A stretch of 64,000 nucleotides of DNA from Actinomycetes bacterium (GCA_023426375.1 JAFAAV010000037.1:1-64000), one strand, 5' to 3'; shown: positions 44,903 through 53,678, counted from the first letter of the stretch. Notes: generated from the letters alone by a model not told the origin. Made by a program: numbers and translations.

Positions 44903-46633
44903 ATGAACGCAACCCCTCAACAGGGCAACAAAGACTCCGGCAAGAACACCGGTAACGCCAAGAACAACCAGCCCGCTGAGGACAAGAACCAGCGCACCAC
45001 GGACCCGCAGGTCAACGAGGAGCGCGCCACGGAGAGTGTGAAGGCCAAGGTGGCCGAGGCGGCGTCGAACCCCGAGGTCAACGAATCCCCGCAGGACGTG
45101 GCCCAGGAGAACTCGCAGCTGGCCGTGACCGAGGAGCGCAGCGAAGAGGTCGAGTCCGCGCGCGCCGAGCAGATCAAGCTCGCTAACGAGGTCAACAGTG
45201 CCGAGCGGGTGCGCGAACTGATCCGCGCGTACAAGTCGGAGAACAAGCTCAAGGAATCGGACGAGCCCACCGAGGCCCGCATCTCCGGTCAGCACTCCGG
45301 CAAGTTCGACCTGGTGGTGCGCGGCAAGCAGGTTTCGTGCGGCGATCACTTCTCCCCGCGTGAGATCGGCGTCAAGGACGGCAAGATCGTGGCGATCGAA
45401 CCGCTCGGCGCGAACCTCGAAGGCACCAAAGTCGTGGAACTGGCCGATGACGAGACCCTGATCCCCGGCCTCGTGGACACCCACGTGCACGTCAACGAGC
45501 CCGGCCGTACCGAGTGGGAGGGTTTCGGCTCCGCGACCCGCGCCGCGGCTGCCGGTGGCGTGACCACCATCGTGGACATGCCCCTGAACTCCGTGCCCGC
45601 CACCGTGAACGTGGCCGCGCTCGAGTACAAGCGCCTTTTCGCGCAGCAGAACGCGTTCGTGGACGTCGGTTTCTGGGGTGGTGCGATCCCCGGTAACAAG
45701 AAGGACCTGCGTCCCCTCCACGACGACGGCGTGTTCGGCTTCAAGTGCTTCCTGCTCCACTCCGGCGTGGACGAGTTCCCGCACCTGGAAGCGGACGAGA
45801 TGGAAGAGGCGCTGGCGGAGGTCAAGACCTTCGACTCGCTGCTGATCGTGCACGCGGAGGATTCGCGCACCATCGACAAGGCCCCGCAGCCCAACGGTGA
45901 CGTGTACGAGCACTTCCTCAAGTCCCGCCCGCGCGGTGCCGAGAACATCGCCATCGCAGAGGTCATCGAGCGCACCCGCTGGACCGAGGCGCGCTCGCAC
46001 ATCCTGCACCTGTCCTCCTCCGATGCACTGCCCATGATCGCCTCCGCCAAGCGTGACGGCCTGGACATCACCGTGGAGACCTGCCCGCACTACCTGACCC
46101 TGCTCTCCGAGGAGATCCCCAACGGCGCCACCGCGTTCAAGTGCTGCCCGCCGGTGCGCGAGGTCTCCAACCGCGAGAAGCTGTGGGAGGGTCTGCTGGA
46201 CGGAACCATCGACTTCATCGTCTCGGACCACTCGCCGTCGACCCTGGATCTCAAGGACCTGGGCAACGGTGACTTCGGTGTGGCCTGGGGCGGCGTGTCG
46301 TCCCTGCAGCTGGGTCTGTCCCTGATCTGGACCGAAGCACGACGCCGCGGCGTGGGCCTGGACAAGGTGCTCCAGTGGATGTCCACTCGCCCGGCCGAGC
46401 GTGTGGGCCTGCGTTCCAAGGGTCGCCTGTCCCTGGGCTACGACGCCGATATGGCCGTCTTCGCGCAGGACGAGAGCTTCGTGGTGGACGCCAAGGCGCT
46501 CAACCACAAGAACCCCATCACCCCGTACCAGGGCAAGGTGCTCTCCGGTAAGGTCCGCAAGACCTTTGTGGGCGGCAAGGAAGTGGATTACAAGAAGCCC
46601 TCGGGCCGTCTGCTCAACCGCGGACTCGTGTGA
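44903..46633 (+). CDS. allB: Allantoinase with a long charged N-terminal extension
   Basis: A 576-residue protein whose residues from about 134 onwards are a normal allantoinase (cyclic amidohydrolase opening allantoin to allantoate). The metal site is complete: LVDTHVHVNEPGR (two His), FGFKCFLLHSG (carboxylated Lys), LLIVHAED and ILHLSS (His), FIVSDHSPS (Asp). Residues 1-130 are Lys/Glu/Gln/Asn-rich, predicted disordered with short helices (SVKAKVAEAA, NSAERVRELIRAYKSE), and are not part of known allantoinases. GAAAGGA precedes the ATG; no clear alternative start with a ribosome-binding site is seen nearer the core. Last gene of the hyi operon, followed by a terminator. Confidence 0.92.
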   Translation: MNATPQQGNKDSGKNTGNAKNNQPAEDKNQRTTDPQVNEERATESVKAKVAEAASNPEVNESPQDVAQENSQLAVTEERSEEVESARAEQIKLANEVNSAERVRELIRAYKSENKLKESDEPTEARISGQHSGKFDLVVRGKQVSCGDHFSPREIGVKDGKIVAIEPLGANLEGTKVVELADDETLIPGLVDTHVHVNEPGRTEWEGFGSATRAAAAGGVTTIVDMPLNSVPATVNVAALEYKRLFAQQNAFVDVGFWGGAIPGNKKDLRPLHDDGVFGFKCFLLHSGVDEFPHLEADEMEEALAEVKTFDSLLIVHAEDSRTIDKAPQPNGDVYEHFLKSRPRGAENIAIAEVIERTRWTEARSHILHLSSSDALPMIASAKRDGLDITVETCPHYLTLLSEEIPNGATAFKCCPPVREVSNREKLWEGLLDGTIDFIVSDHSPSTLDLKDLGNGDFGVAWGGVSSLQLGLSLIWTEARRRGVGLDKVLQWMSTRPAERVGLRSKGRLSLGYDADMAVFAQDESFVVDAKALNHKNPITPYQGKVLSGKVRKTFVGGKEVDYKKPSGRLLNRGLV

Positions 46634-46664
46634 TTCGCACTCCGTAGTGGCCTATTAGTGGCTT

Positions 46665-46700
46665 GCCCGGGTTTCACGGTTCATACTGTGAAGCCCGGGC
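46665..46700 (+). terminator. Terminator of the hyi-allantoinase operon
   Basis: GCCCGGGTTTCAC (46665-46677) pairs with GTGAAGCCCGGGC (46688-46700) with one G-U pair and a 10-base loop; AGAGTTTTGAC follows, giving a short U-run. Confidence 0.8.
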
Positions 46701-46755
46701 AGAGTTTTGACATTTTTCGTCGAGGAAGGACCTGTTCCGCAGCTAGGAGCGCGCC

Positions 46756-47520
46756 ATGACTGATTTGATCGATACCACCGAGATGTACCTGCGCACCGTG
46801 CTGGAGCTCGAAGAAGAGGGCATCCCCGCCCTGCGCGCCCGCATCGTGGAGCGTCTGGGCCACACCGGCCCCACCGTGTCCGAAACTGTGCAGCGGCTGT
46901 GCCGCAAGGGGCTCATGGTGCTCTCCGAGGGAGACATCCGTACCCGCACCGTCTCGCTGACCGCTGAGGGCCGCGAGCAGGCCACGTCCGTGATGCGCAA
47001 GCACCGGCTGGCCGAGCGTCTGTTAGCTGACGTCATCGGACTGGAGCTCCCCTACGTGCACGAAGAAGCGTGCCGCTGGGAACACGTGATGAGTGACCGA
47101 GTGGAAGTGTTGCTCGAGAAACTGCTGTCCTCACCCACCACCTCCCCCTACGGCACCCCGATCCACGGGGCGTTCACGCAGAACCCCGAGGGTGTTTCTC
47201 TGTTGGATGCGGTGGCGCAGGCGGGTGCTTCTGGTGCTGCGCAGTCTGATGCGGGCAAGTCTGGCGCGACCGACTCCGACGGAGAGCGCGAATACACCTT
47301 GGAGCTGATCTCGGAATCAGTACAGACCCACGCGGAGGTGCTCCGCTCCCTCTACGACGCCGGACTCATGCCGGGTGCCACCGTGGTGGTCAGCAGCTCA
47401 GCTCCCGCCGATGCGGATGCCCGCTCGGTCCACCCCGGACCTGTCACGCTGCGCCGCTCGGATGGTACCGATGCCGTGGAGATCCCTGCTGATTTGGCGG
47501 CGTCGATCTTGGTGTCCTGA
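46756..47520 (+). CDS. DtxR/IdeR-type metal-dependent transcriptional regulator
   Basis: A 254-residue regulator with an N-terminal winged helix (RIVERLGHTGPTVSETVQRL), a metal-binding dimerisation domain and a C-terminal SH3-like/FeoA domain (PGATVVVSSSA to the end). Metal ligands of DtxR can be traced: His and Glu in RKHRLAERLL, His in LPYVHEEACRWEHVMSD together with the Cys-x2-Glu-His set of the primary site. A Ser/Ala/Asp-rich linker (about residues 150-175) joins the domains. Iron (or Mn) sensing is expected. It stands alone; an intergenic region of 490 bases follows. Confidence 0.92.
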   Translation: MTDLIDTTEMYLRTVLELEEEGIPALRARIVERLGHTGPTVSETVQRLCRKGLMVLSEGDIRTRTVSLTAEGREQATSVMRKHRLAERLLADVIGLELPYVHEEACRWEHVMSDRVEVLLEKLLSSPTTSPYGTPIHGAFTQNPEGVSLLDAVAQAGASGAAQSDAGKSGATDSDGEREYTLELISESVQTHAEVLRSLYDAGLMPGATVVVSSSAPADADARSVHPGPVTLRRSDGTDAVEIPADLAASILVS

Positions 47521-47938
47521 CCGGACATAGGAACAGAGACCGGCACACGCTCAAGCTTGTCCAACCGCCCGGGCTCCCGTCATGTGTCCGTGGCGCAGCC
47601 TGTTAGCGCGGCCTATCCAGTCTGATGTGAGGAACCTGCAGCACGGCAGTCTCATGTGATGAGAATGCAGAAATCGTGCCCGCTTCTTACATTTCCCTCC
47701 CCTGAGACTTCGCTCCTGCTTTTCCCTCCCACGAGGCTCCCCCGCGTCGAAACCTCACGCCACGTTGCCCACGTCATCGTGCATCAACCCCTCATGCACC
47801 GGCGCCGAACGCTGTCACCCCACCGTGCGATACGTACATAGCAACTACTCAGAGCCTCAAGGCGATCCTTCAGGCAGCCGGCCCACGGGGTCGTTTCTGT
47901 GCGCCCGCGCAATACCACGAAATTTTTCGGCAAACCTC
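47521..47938. other. Intergenic stretch without a recognised gene
   Basis: About 420 bases between the DtxR-type gene and the next promoter. Base composition is mixed, with a pyrimidine-rich part around 47680-47745. Short open frames occur in it, but none has both a ribosome-binding site and a family-like sequence. No strong hairpin was found. Confidence 0.6.
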
Positions 47939-47991
47939 TTGACCTGTGACGCAGCTTACAGTATATTTCATATTACGGAAAACAGCTTCCG
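47939..47991 (+). promoter_or_regulatory. Promoter with CRP/GlxR-like site and putative IclR operator upstream of the 59-residue protein
   Basis: A near-consensus promoter: TTGACC (47939-47944), 17 bases, TATATT (47962-47967). The spacer holds TGTGA-N6-TTACA, a CRP/GlxR-like dyad. Eight bases after the -10 box lies CGGAA-N6-TTCCG (47976-47991), the same type and position of palindrome as upstream of malic enzyme, uraD and hyi. The CTGTGA-YSCAG-YTYAC block is almost identical to that upstream of uraD. Confidence 0.7.
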
Positions 47992-48011
47992 GATGATGAA
48001 AGGAATGAGAA

Positions 48012-48191
48012 ATGTCGAACGCACCTGCCACTGCAGCCCACGTGTCCTACTTCAAGTACACCGGCGACACCCTGGACCCGGATTTCTCCGCCGGTAGCAG
48101 CAAGATCGAGAACCGTTCCGCTGAAATGTGGACTCTGGCCGTCTCAGCTGCTTGCATCGGAGCAGCACTGTCCCGGATCCTGACCCGCTGA
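48012..48191 (+). CDS. 59-residue protein of unknown function with a possible C-terminal membrane helix
   Basis: The ATG at 48012 follows AAGGA by seven bases and a strong promoter by about 45. The protein has a polar N-terminal half with VSYFKYTGDTLDPDFSAGSS, then EMWTLAVSAACIGAALSRIL, which could be a membrane helix or an amphipathic helix. No family is recognised. Good codon usage, a proper ribosome-binding site, a promoter with operator and a downstream gene 40 bases away support it as real. Shared promoter design with the urate operon suggests a function during purine catabolism, for instance as a small partner of a permease or enzyme; this is inference only. Confidence 0.75.
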   Translation: MSNAPATAAHVSYFKYTGDTLDPDFSAGSSKIENRSAEMWTLAVSAACIGAALSRILTR

Positions 48192-48231
48192 CCGCGGATT
48201 CCACCGGAACCACCCAACACTAGGAGCAGCC

Positions 48232-48705
48232 ATGTCCCGCGAACTCGCTACGGGCGATACCGCCCCCGCACTCAACCTCACCGCCCATGACGGCAACACC
48301 GTGACCCTCGGTGATCAGAACGAGCGCAGCGCAGTGGTGTACTTCTACCCCAAGGCCTTCACGCCGGGGTGCACCACCGAGGCATGCGACTTCCGCGACA
48401 ACCTGGCCGCCATCAAGGGCCTGGGTTACGACGTGTACGGAGTCTCCGGGGACAGCCCGGAAGAACTCAACCGTTTCGTGGAGGAGTACCACCTCCCCTA
48501 CACGCTACTTTCCGACCCCGATCACGCAGCCGCCAAGGAATGGGGCGCGTGGGGTGAGCGCACCATCAACGGTGAAACCTCCGAGGGTCCCCTGCGCTCC
48601 ACGTTCGTCGTGAACGCAGACGGCACGCTCGCGAACGCCGAATACCGCGTCGATGCGAAGGGACACGTGGGTCGCCTCGTGTCCGAACTGTCCAACGGTT
48701 CCTGA
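48232..48705 (+). CDS. bcp: Thioredoxin-dependent peroxiredoxin (BCP/PrxQ type)
   Basis: A 157-residue peroxiredoxin reducing H2O2 and organic hydroperoxides. The active site FTPGCTTEACDFRD carries the peroxidatic Cys and, five residues on, the resolving Cys of the atypical 2-Cys PrxQ type. YGVSGDSPEELNRF and the LRSTFVVNADG block are normal. A likely promoter upstream of the 59-residue gene would also serve this gene (40-base gap with its own AGGAG). If so, it belongs to the same regulon as uricase and would remove the peroxide that uricase makes. A very strong terminator follows. Confidence 0.93.
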   Translation: MSRELATGDTAPALNLTAHDGNTVTLGDQNERSAVVYFYPKAFTPGCTTEACDFRDNLAAIKGLGYDVYGVSGDSPEELNRFVEEYHLPYTLLSDPDHAAAKEWGAWGERTINGETSEGPLRSTFVVNADGTLANAEYRVDAKGHVGRLVSELSNGS

Positions 48706-48757
48706 GAACCGTCTCTAAACTCCGCCCGGACAGTGGCCTCCTGGACGGACGGAAATA

Positions 48758-48788
48758 GCGGCAGCCGCCTTCGGGCGGCTGCCGCCCT
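48758..48788 (+). terminator. Terminator of bcp with a UUCG tetraloop
   Basis: A perfect 12-bp stem, GCGGCAGCCGCC (48758-48769) and GGCGGCTGCCGC (48774-48785), is capped by TTCG and followed by CCTTT. Confidence 0.88.
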
Positions 48789-48865
48789 TTAACGCCACGG
48801 ACGACGCCGCGGGCTCGGCTTCGCAGCCGGCCCGTCACCGGGACACAGCCCCGGAGCTACAGGGA

Positions 48866-49924
48866 TTAGCCCTCGCCCGCAATGAGCCCCTCCGACACCA
48901 TCCAGTCGTAGGCCACGTCCACGGGCTCCTGCCCCTCCACGTCCACCTTGAGGTTCAGCTGTCGCATGGTCTCATCGGTCAACAGCGGGGAAACCTGGTC
49001 GAAGACCTCCTGCAGCTGCGGGTACTCCTCCAACGTTTCCGAGTTGAACACCGGTGCCGCGTTGTACGCCGGGAAGAAGTTCCGATCATCCTCGAGCACG
49101 GTCAAGTCCAGGGCGTCGATGCGCCCGTCGGTCGTGAAGACCTCACCGAAGTTGCAGTCGCCGTCATCGGTCGCGGTGTAGACCGCACCCGTGTCGTACA
49201 CACCGATGTTGCCGTCGGGAATGCCGTTGGGCGAACCCCGCGGAATGTCGTAGGTGTCGAGCATGGGGTCCAAGCCGTCCTGGCGGGAATTGAACTCTGC
49301 CTCCACGCACAGCGTCCGCTCGGCCACGGGCAGGTTCCCGATCTCCGACAGCTTGGAAATATTGCCCAGTTCCGGCACAGCTTCGCTGCGCACCGCGAAC
49401 GCGTACGTGTTGTTCAGCGGCGCGGGCCTACCCCACGTGAGCCCGTTCTCCAGGTCCGCGTCGTGCACGGCCTGCCACTGCTCTTCCTTGTCCGGAATGC
49501 CCGTGGGGTTGCCCATGTAGGTGATCCACGCGGTACCCGTGTACTCGTACGTGAAGTCACCCTCACCGGACACCATCAGTTCGCGCACCGGCTGGCTTCC
49601 CGGCACGTTGGTGAAATCCTCCACCTCGAAACCGGCTGCTTCCGCGGTCATCACGGCGATCTTGCCCAGGATGAGTTGCTCGGTGAAGTTCTTGCTCACC
49701 ACGGTGATCTGAGCGTCCTCGGGCAGTCCCTCCACCGGTTGGATCTCGCCCGGCTGTACCTCCGGCACGAACGACGTGGCCGGTTGCAGACCGCACCCCG
49801 CCAGCAACATCACGGCGAGTCCCGCGCCCAGTCCTGCGACCGCGCGCGTGTGCTTTCGATTCGACGACGACGCCGCCCCGGCCACCGGCCGTTGCGATCC
49901 TTGCGTTCGTTTCGACGTTGCCAT
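48866..49924 (-). CDS. Glycine betaine/choline ABC transporter substrate-binding lipoprotein (OpuC/OsmU type)
   Basis: A 352-residue lipoprotein: long basic N-terminus, hydrophobic core and lipobox LLAGC, then an OpuAC-type binding domain with VVSKNFTEQLILGKIAVMTA, DFTYEYTGTAWITYMG and a long hinge region. The family binds quaternary ammonium osmolytes. The ATG at 49924 overlaps the permease stop by one base and is therefore preferred over an upstream in-frame start at 49972. Last gene of a four-gene transporter operon read leftwards (permease, ATPase, permease, binding protein). Confidence 0.92.
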   Translation of the reverse strand: MATSKRTQGSQRPVAGAASSSNRKHTRAVAGLGAGLAVMLLAGCGLQPATSFVPEVQPGEIQPVEGLPEDAQITVVSKNFTEQLILGKIAVMTAEAAGFEVEDFTNVPGSQPVRELMVSGEGDFTYEYTGTAWITYMGNPTGIPDKEEQWQAVHDADLENGLTWGRPAPLNNTYAFAVRSEAVPELGNISKLSEIGNLPVAERTLCVEAEFNSRQDGLDPMLDTYDIPRGSPNGIPDGNIGVYDTGAVYTATDDGDCNFGEVFTTDGRIDALDLTVLEDDRNFFPAYNAAPVFNSETLEEYPQLQEVFDQVSPLLTDETMRQLNLKVDVEGQEPVDVAYDWMVSEGLIAGEG

Positions 49925-50706
49925 CACAGTCCCTTCGGGCGCGCGACGTGTTCCACGAAGCGCCCCAGCCAATCCACGAGCAGTGCCAACAGTGCGACCA
50001 GCAGGGATCCCGCGATCAGCACCTTGATCAGGTTCAGGTTCACGCCCGTGGTGATCAGGATGCCCAAGCCACCGCCGTTGATGAACGTTGCCAGGGTCGC
50101 GGTACCCACCAGCAACACCAGCGCCGTGCGGATGCCCGAGAGCATGACCGGCACCGCCAGCGGAAGTTCCACTCTGAAGAGCACGGAGGCCGCACTCATC
50201 CCCATGCCACGGCCCGCTTCCACGAGCCTCTGGTCAACCTGCTGCAGACCCACCATGGTGTTCCGTAGCACCGGCAGGATCGCGTAGGCCACCAGTGCGA
50301 CGACCGCCGCCGTGAAACCGAATCCCAGCCAGAAGGACAACAGCACCACCAGGCCGATCGCCGGAGCTGCCTGACCGATGTTCGCGACCACCAGTACGGG
50401 TCCGGTGAACTTTCGTAGCGGACCGCGAGTCAGCAGGATTCCGAGTGGAATCGCAATAATCAGAACCAGCGCTGCCGCCACGGCCGTGAGTTTCAGGTGC
50501 TCCCACGTGTAGCCCCACAGGGCGTCGGGTGCCAGGGTCGCGCGTTCCGTCTCCGTGAGATCGCCGAAGGCCAACCACGCGAACAACGCAACGATGGCCA
50601 CGAGGATCACAGCCAGCTGGATCCACAATCCTTTGGACGAGCCGCCGGAGACCGCCGAGGTGGTCGAGACGGCATCGGGATTCTGCACTCCGGTTGTTGC
50701 GCTCAC
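49924..50706 (-). CDS. Glycine betaine-type ABC transporter permease
   Basis: A 260-residue inner-membrane permease with six to seven hydrophobic segments. The EAA loop is LVEAGRGMGMSAASVLFRVELP, the ATPase-contact site of the ProW/OpuCB group, and ATLATFINGGGLG is typical of the same group. GTG at 50706 overlaps the TGA of the ATPase gene, so translation is coupled and this start is preferred over the longer arginine-rich frame. Confidence 0.9.
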   Translation of the reverse strand: MSATTGVQNPDAVSTTSAVSGGSSKGLWIQLAVILVAIVALFAWLAFGDLTETERATLAPDALWGYTWEHLKLTAVAAALVLIIAIPLGILLTRGPLRKFTGPVLVVANIGQAAPAIGLVVLLSFWLGFGFTAAVVALVAYAILPVLRNTMVGLQQVDQRLVEAGRGMGMSAASVLFRVELPLAVPVMLSGIRTALVLLVGTATLATFINGGGLGILITTGVNLNLIKVLIAGSLLVALLALLVDWLGRFVEHVARPKGL

Positions 50707-52208
50707 GGCCGATCCCTCGTCTCCGTCACGTTGTCTCCGCCGACGTCGCCCAGGGACGTTTCGCTCGCGTCGCCCTTCGCCTCGTCCCACGGGGCACGGT
50801 GGCCGTTCGTGGTGGTGTGCCCATTCACCGTGTCGTGATCTTCGGCATGGGGCTCGCGAGCATCGTCGCGCGGTCGCGAAGCATTCTCGGAGGTGGCCGC
50901 GACCGTGGACCCAGCCGCGACGGCGTCGTCCTCGGTGTTGGTTGCAGCGTGGCGGTCGGTGGCGGCGGCGTTGGCCGGGGCGTCGTCGTCGGAAATCTGC
51001 GGGATGGAACCGGTGTTGAGACCGACCGGAGCATCGCCGTCGCCCTGGGCCGAGGCCTGGCCCGCGGAGATCGCATCCATGACCGTGTTGACAGTGATCA
51101 GGCCGGTGAACACGTCTCGTCGGCCGGCAACCAGCGCCGCGCCGGTGCTCGCGACCAGCATGGCGTCCAGGGCATCGTTGAGAGTGGACTGCTCATTGAC
51201 GAGCGGCAGGTTCGGGTCAGCAGCATCCGAAATGACCTGCATGCGGGACAACTGACGCTGCGACAACCACTGGACGGCGCGACCGCGAGAATCCAGGATC
51301 ACCACGTTCTGCTGCCCGGCTGCCTCGAGGCGGGCAATCACTGCCTCCGGAGTTTCTCCTGCTTTCGCCGTGACAGCCTCCTGCAGCTCCACCTCGTTCA
51401 CGCGATTGAGCGTGAGCTGCTTGAGCCCGGCACCGGAGCCGATGAAATTCTCCACGAACTCGTTCTTCGGGTTGGCCAGGATGCGCTCGGGTGAGTCGTA
51501 CTGCTCCAGCTGGGCGCCCTCGTTGAAGATGGCGATCCAGTCGCCGAGCTTCACGGCCTCGTCGAAGTCGTGGGTCACGCACACGATGGTCTTCTGCAAC
51601 TCGGACTGGATGTTGAGCAGCTCATTCTGCAGCCGCTGGCGGGTGATGGGGTCCACCGCTCCGAACGGCTCATCCATGAGCAGGATGGGCGGGTCCGCCG
51701 CGAGCGCACGGGCCACGCCCACGCGCTGCTGCTGGCCACCGGAGAGCTCCTTGGGGAAGCGATCCCGGTAGATCTCGGGATCCAAGGACACCAGTTCGAG
51801 GAGTTCATCCACGCGCGCGGCGATCCGGGCCTTGTCCCAGCCCAGCATCTTGGGCACCAGACCGATGTTGGTGGCCACGCTCATGTGCGGGAACAGACCG
51901 CCGGCCTGGATCACATAACCGATCTGACGGCGCAGCTTGTCGCCGTCCATGCTCGTGACGTTGTCCCCGTTGATCACGATCGATCCGTCCGTCGGTTCGA
52001 TCAGACGGTTGATCATCTTGAGCGTGGTGGTCTTTCCGCAACCGGAGGGGCCCACGAGCATCACGATGCTGCCCGCGGGGATCTCCATGGTCAAACCACC
52101 CACGGCCGGCTTGGCCTGACCGGGGTACTGCTTGGTCACCTGGTCGAGCAGGATGGGCGCGCCGCTGACGTTCTCGGCGGTGTTCTGGATGGATTGTGTT
52201 TCAGACAC
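50703..52208 (-). CDS. Glycine betaine-type ABC transporter ATPase with CBS domain and long acidic tail
   Basis: A 501-residue ATPase. Walker A GPSGCGKTT, signature LSGGQQQRVGVARAL and Walker B ILLMDEPFGAVDP are present (first 240 residues), followed by CBS-like regulatory repeats (about 280-385, LPLVNEQSTLNDALDAMLV). The last 110 or so residues are Asp/Glu/Ala/His-rich, low complexity and unlike the family, which normally ends soon after the CBS pair. It overlaps the upstream permease by eight bases and the downstream permease by four. Confidence 0.92.
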   Translation of the reverse strand: MSETQSIQNTAENVSGAPILLDQVTKQYPGQAKPAVGGLTMEIPAGSIVMLVGPSGCGKTTTLKMINRLIEPTDGSIVINGDNVTSMDGDKLRRQIGYVIQAGGLFPHMSVATNIGLVPKMLGWDKARIAARVDELLELVSLDPEIYRDRFPKELSGGQQQRVGVARALAADPPILLMDEPFGAVDPITRQRLQNELLNIQSELQKTIVCVTHDFDEAVKLGDWIAIFNEGAQLEQYDSPERILANPKNEFVENFIGSGAGLKQLTLNRVNEVELQEAVTAKAGETPEAVIARLEAAGQQNVVILDSRGRAVQWLSQRQLSRMQVISDAADPNLPLVNEQSTLNDALDAMLVASTGAALVAGRRDVFTGLITVNTVMDAISAGQASAQGDGDAPVGLNTGSIPQISDDDAPANAAATDRHAATNTEDDAVAAGSTVAATSENASRPRDDAREPHAEDHDTVNGHTTTNGHRAPWDEAKGDASETSLGDVGGDNVTETRDRP

Positions 52209-52884
52209 GGATACCTCGCGAGGTTGTCAGACGACTCAGGACCACCAGCAGGAGGTCCAAGATGATGGCCAGCAGGATCACACCGACGACTCCCACCACC
52301 ACGGATTCAAATGCGTTGGCCCCGCCCAATCGGGAAAGACCGGAGAAGATGAAGCCACCCAGGCCGGGGCCCAGAGTGTAAGCGGCCACGGCAGCGATGC
52401 CCATGACCATCTGGGCCGATACCCGAATGCCGGCCAGGATGATGGGCCACGCCATGGGAAGTTCCACGGTGGCCAGGGTCCGGAAGCGGCTCATGCCGAT
52501 ACCGCGCGCGGATTCGACCACGGATGCCGGGATGCTGTTGAGCCCCACCACCGCGTTGCGCAGGATGGGCAGGGTCGCGAAGAACGTGACCACGATGACC
52601 GCAGGCACCACACCGAAACCGAACGGCGCGATCAAAAGACCGATCAGCGCGAAGGACGGAATGGTCAGGCCCATGGCCGAGACCCCATTGGCTAGTGCGC
52701 TGGCCATCTTGCTCCGGTACACCAGTGCCGAAAGCACCACGGCCAGGACCGTTGCGAGCACCAAGCATTGCACCACCAGGCTGAAGTGCTGCCACGAGGC
52801 GAACAAGATCTGTTGATAACTATCTCTGACAAAGTCCCACACGCGCGTACCGTCTCCACCCTCGCCGCAGGCAGAGGGCTGCAT
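52201..52884 (-). CDS. Glycine betaine-type ABC transporter permease
   Basis: A 227-residue permease with six hydrophobic segments and the EAA loop VVESARGIGMSRFRTLATVE, paralogous to the permease at 49924. GPGLGGFIFSGLSRLGG near the C-terminus is typical of OpuCD. First gene of the operon. The ATG at 52884 is the furthest start; a start near the VWDFVRDSY segment is also possible. The 239-base gap to the DJ-1 gene contains its promoter, not clearly resolved. Confidence 0.88.
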   Translation of the reverse strand: MQPSACGEGGDGTRVWDFVRDSYQQILFASWQHFSLVVQCLVLATVLAVVLSALVYRSKMASALANGVSAMGLTIPSFALIGLLIAPFGFGVVPAVIVVTFFATLPILRNAVVGLNSIPASVVESARGIGMSRFRTLATVELPMAWPIILAGIRVSAQMVMGIAAVAAYTLGPGLGGFIFSGLSRLGGANAFESVVVGVVGVILLAIILDLLLVVLSRLTTSRGIRV

Positions 52885-53123
52885 CGTCCATAGTGGTCAG
52901 ATTGCTGTTAATTCCTGTTCAGGTTATGACCGACCTACCCCGCGGGTGTGCATTGCGACACACATCCTTCACATCGTGACCCGTTCGTGACCTTCCCGCC
53001 CTTGCTTTCCGGCTTCCACGCCGGGGTGTGTCGCTCATAGCGGACAGCCCCCGAATCTTCTTGCCAACACCCAACGCACGGTGGAACCGTGGAACCATAA
53101 GCGATTCGAAAGGAGCCTTATCA

Positions 53124-53678
53124 ATGGCTGACGTGACCGGTAAGAAGATTCTCTCGCTGCAGACCAACCGTGGCGTGGAACAGGACGAGTTGAAGGTCCC
53201 CCTCGAAAAACTGCGCGAAGCGGGTGCCACCGTGACCGTTGCAGCTCCGGAGTCCGGTGAGATCCAGAGCCTCACCGGTGACTGGGACCTGGGCGGGACC
53301 TTCCCCGTGGATCAGAAGATCTCCGACGTGAACGAGTCCGAGTACGACCTGTTGCTCCTCCCCGGCGGCACCCTCAACGCGGACACGCTGCGCCTGGACC
53401 AGGATGCTCAGCGGATCGCCAAGGCCTTCGCCTCCTCCGGCCGCCCGATTGCCTCCATCTGCCACGGTCCGTGGCTGCTGGTGGAAACCGGTCTGGTGAA
53501 CGGCAAGACCCTGACCTCCTACGAGTCCGTCAAGGTGGACGTCACCAACGCCGGAGGCACCTGGGTGGACGAGCCCGCCAAGCGCTGCCCCGCCAACGAC
53601 TGGGTGCTCATCACCTCGCGTAACCCCGGCGATCTGGAACCGTTCGTCGAGGCCATCAAGGATGAACTGAGCGCCTGA
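53124..53678 (+). CDS. DJ-1/PfpI family protein
   Basis: A 184-residue protein of the PfpI branch of the DJ-1 superfamily (proposed glyoxalase III, deglycase or stress protease activities). The nucleophile elbow is ASICHGPWLL with Cys113-His114, and YDLLLLPGG supplies the preceding strand. The ATG at 53124 follows AAAGGAG by seven bases. A single gene with its own terminator. A dicarbonyl detoxification role is a family-based guess. Confidence 0.9.
   Translation: MADVTGKKILSLQTNRGVEQDELKVPLEKLREAGATVTVAAPESGEIQSLTGDWDLGGTFPVDQKISDVNESEYDLLLLPGGTLNADTLRLDQDAQRIAKAFASSGRPIASICHGPWLLVETGLVNGKTLTSYESVKVDVTNAGGTWVDEPAKRCPANDWVLITSRNPGDLEPFVEAIKDELSA

Noticed and set aside
47656..47841. Short plus-strand open frame in the intergenic region before the 59-residue gene
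   Set aside because: No ribosome-binding site, Pro/Arg/His/Leu-rich translation and no family resemblance; the promoter at 47939 lies downstream of it.
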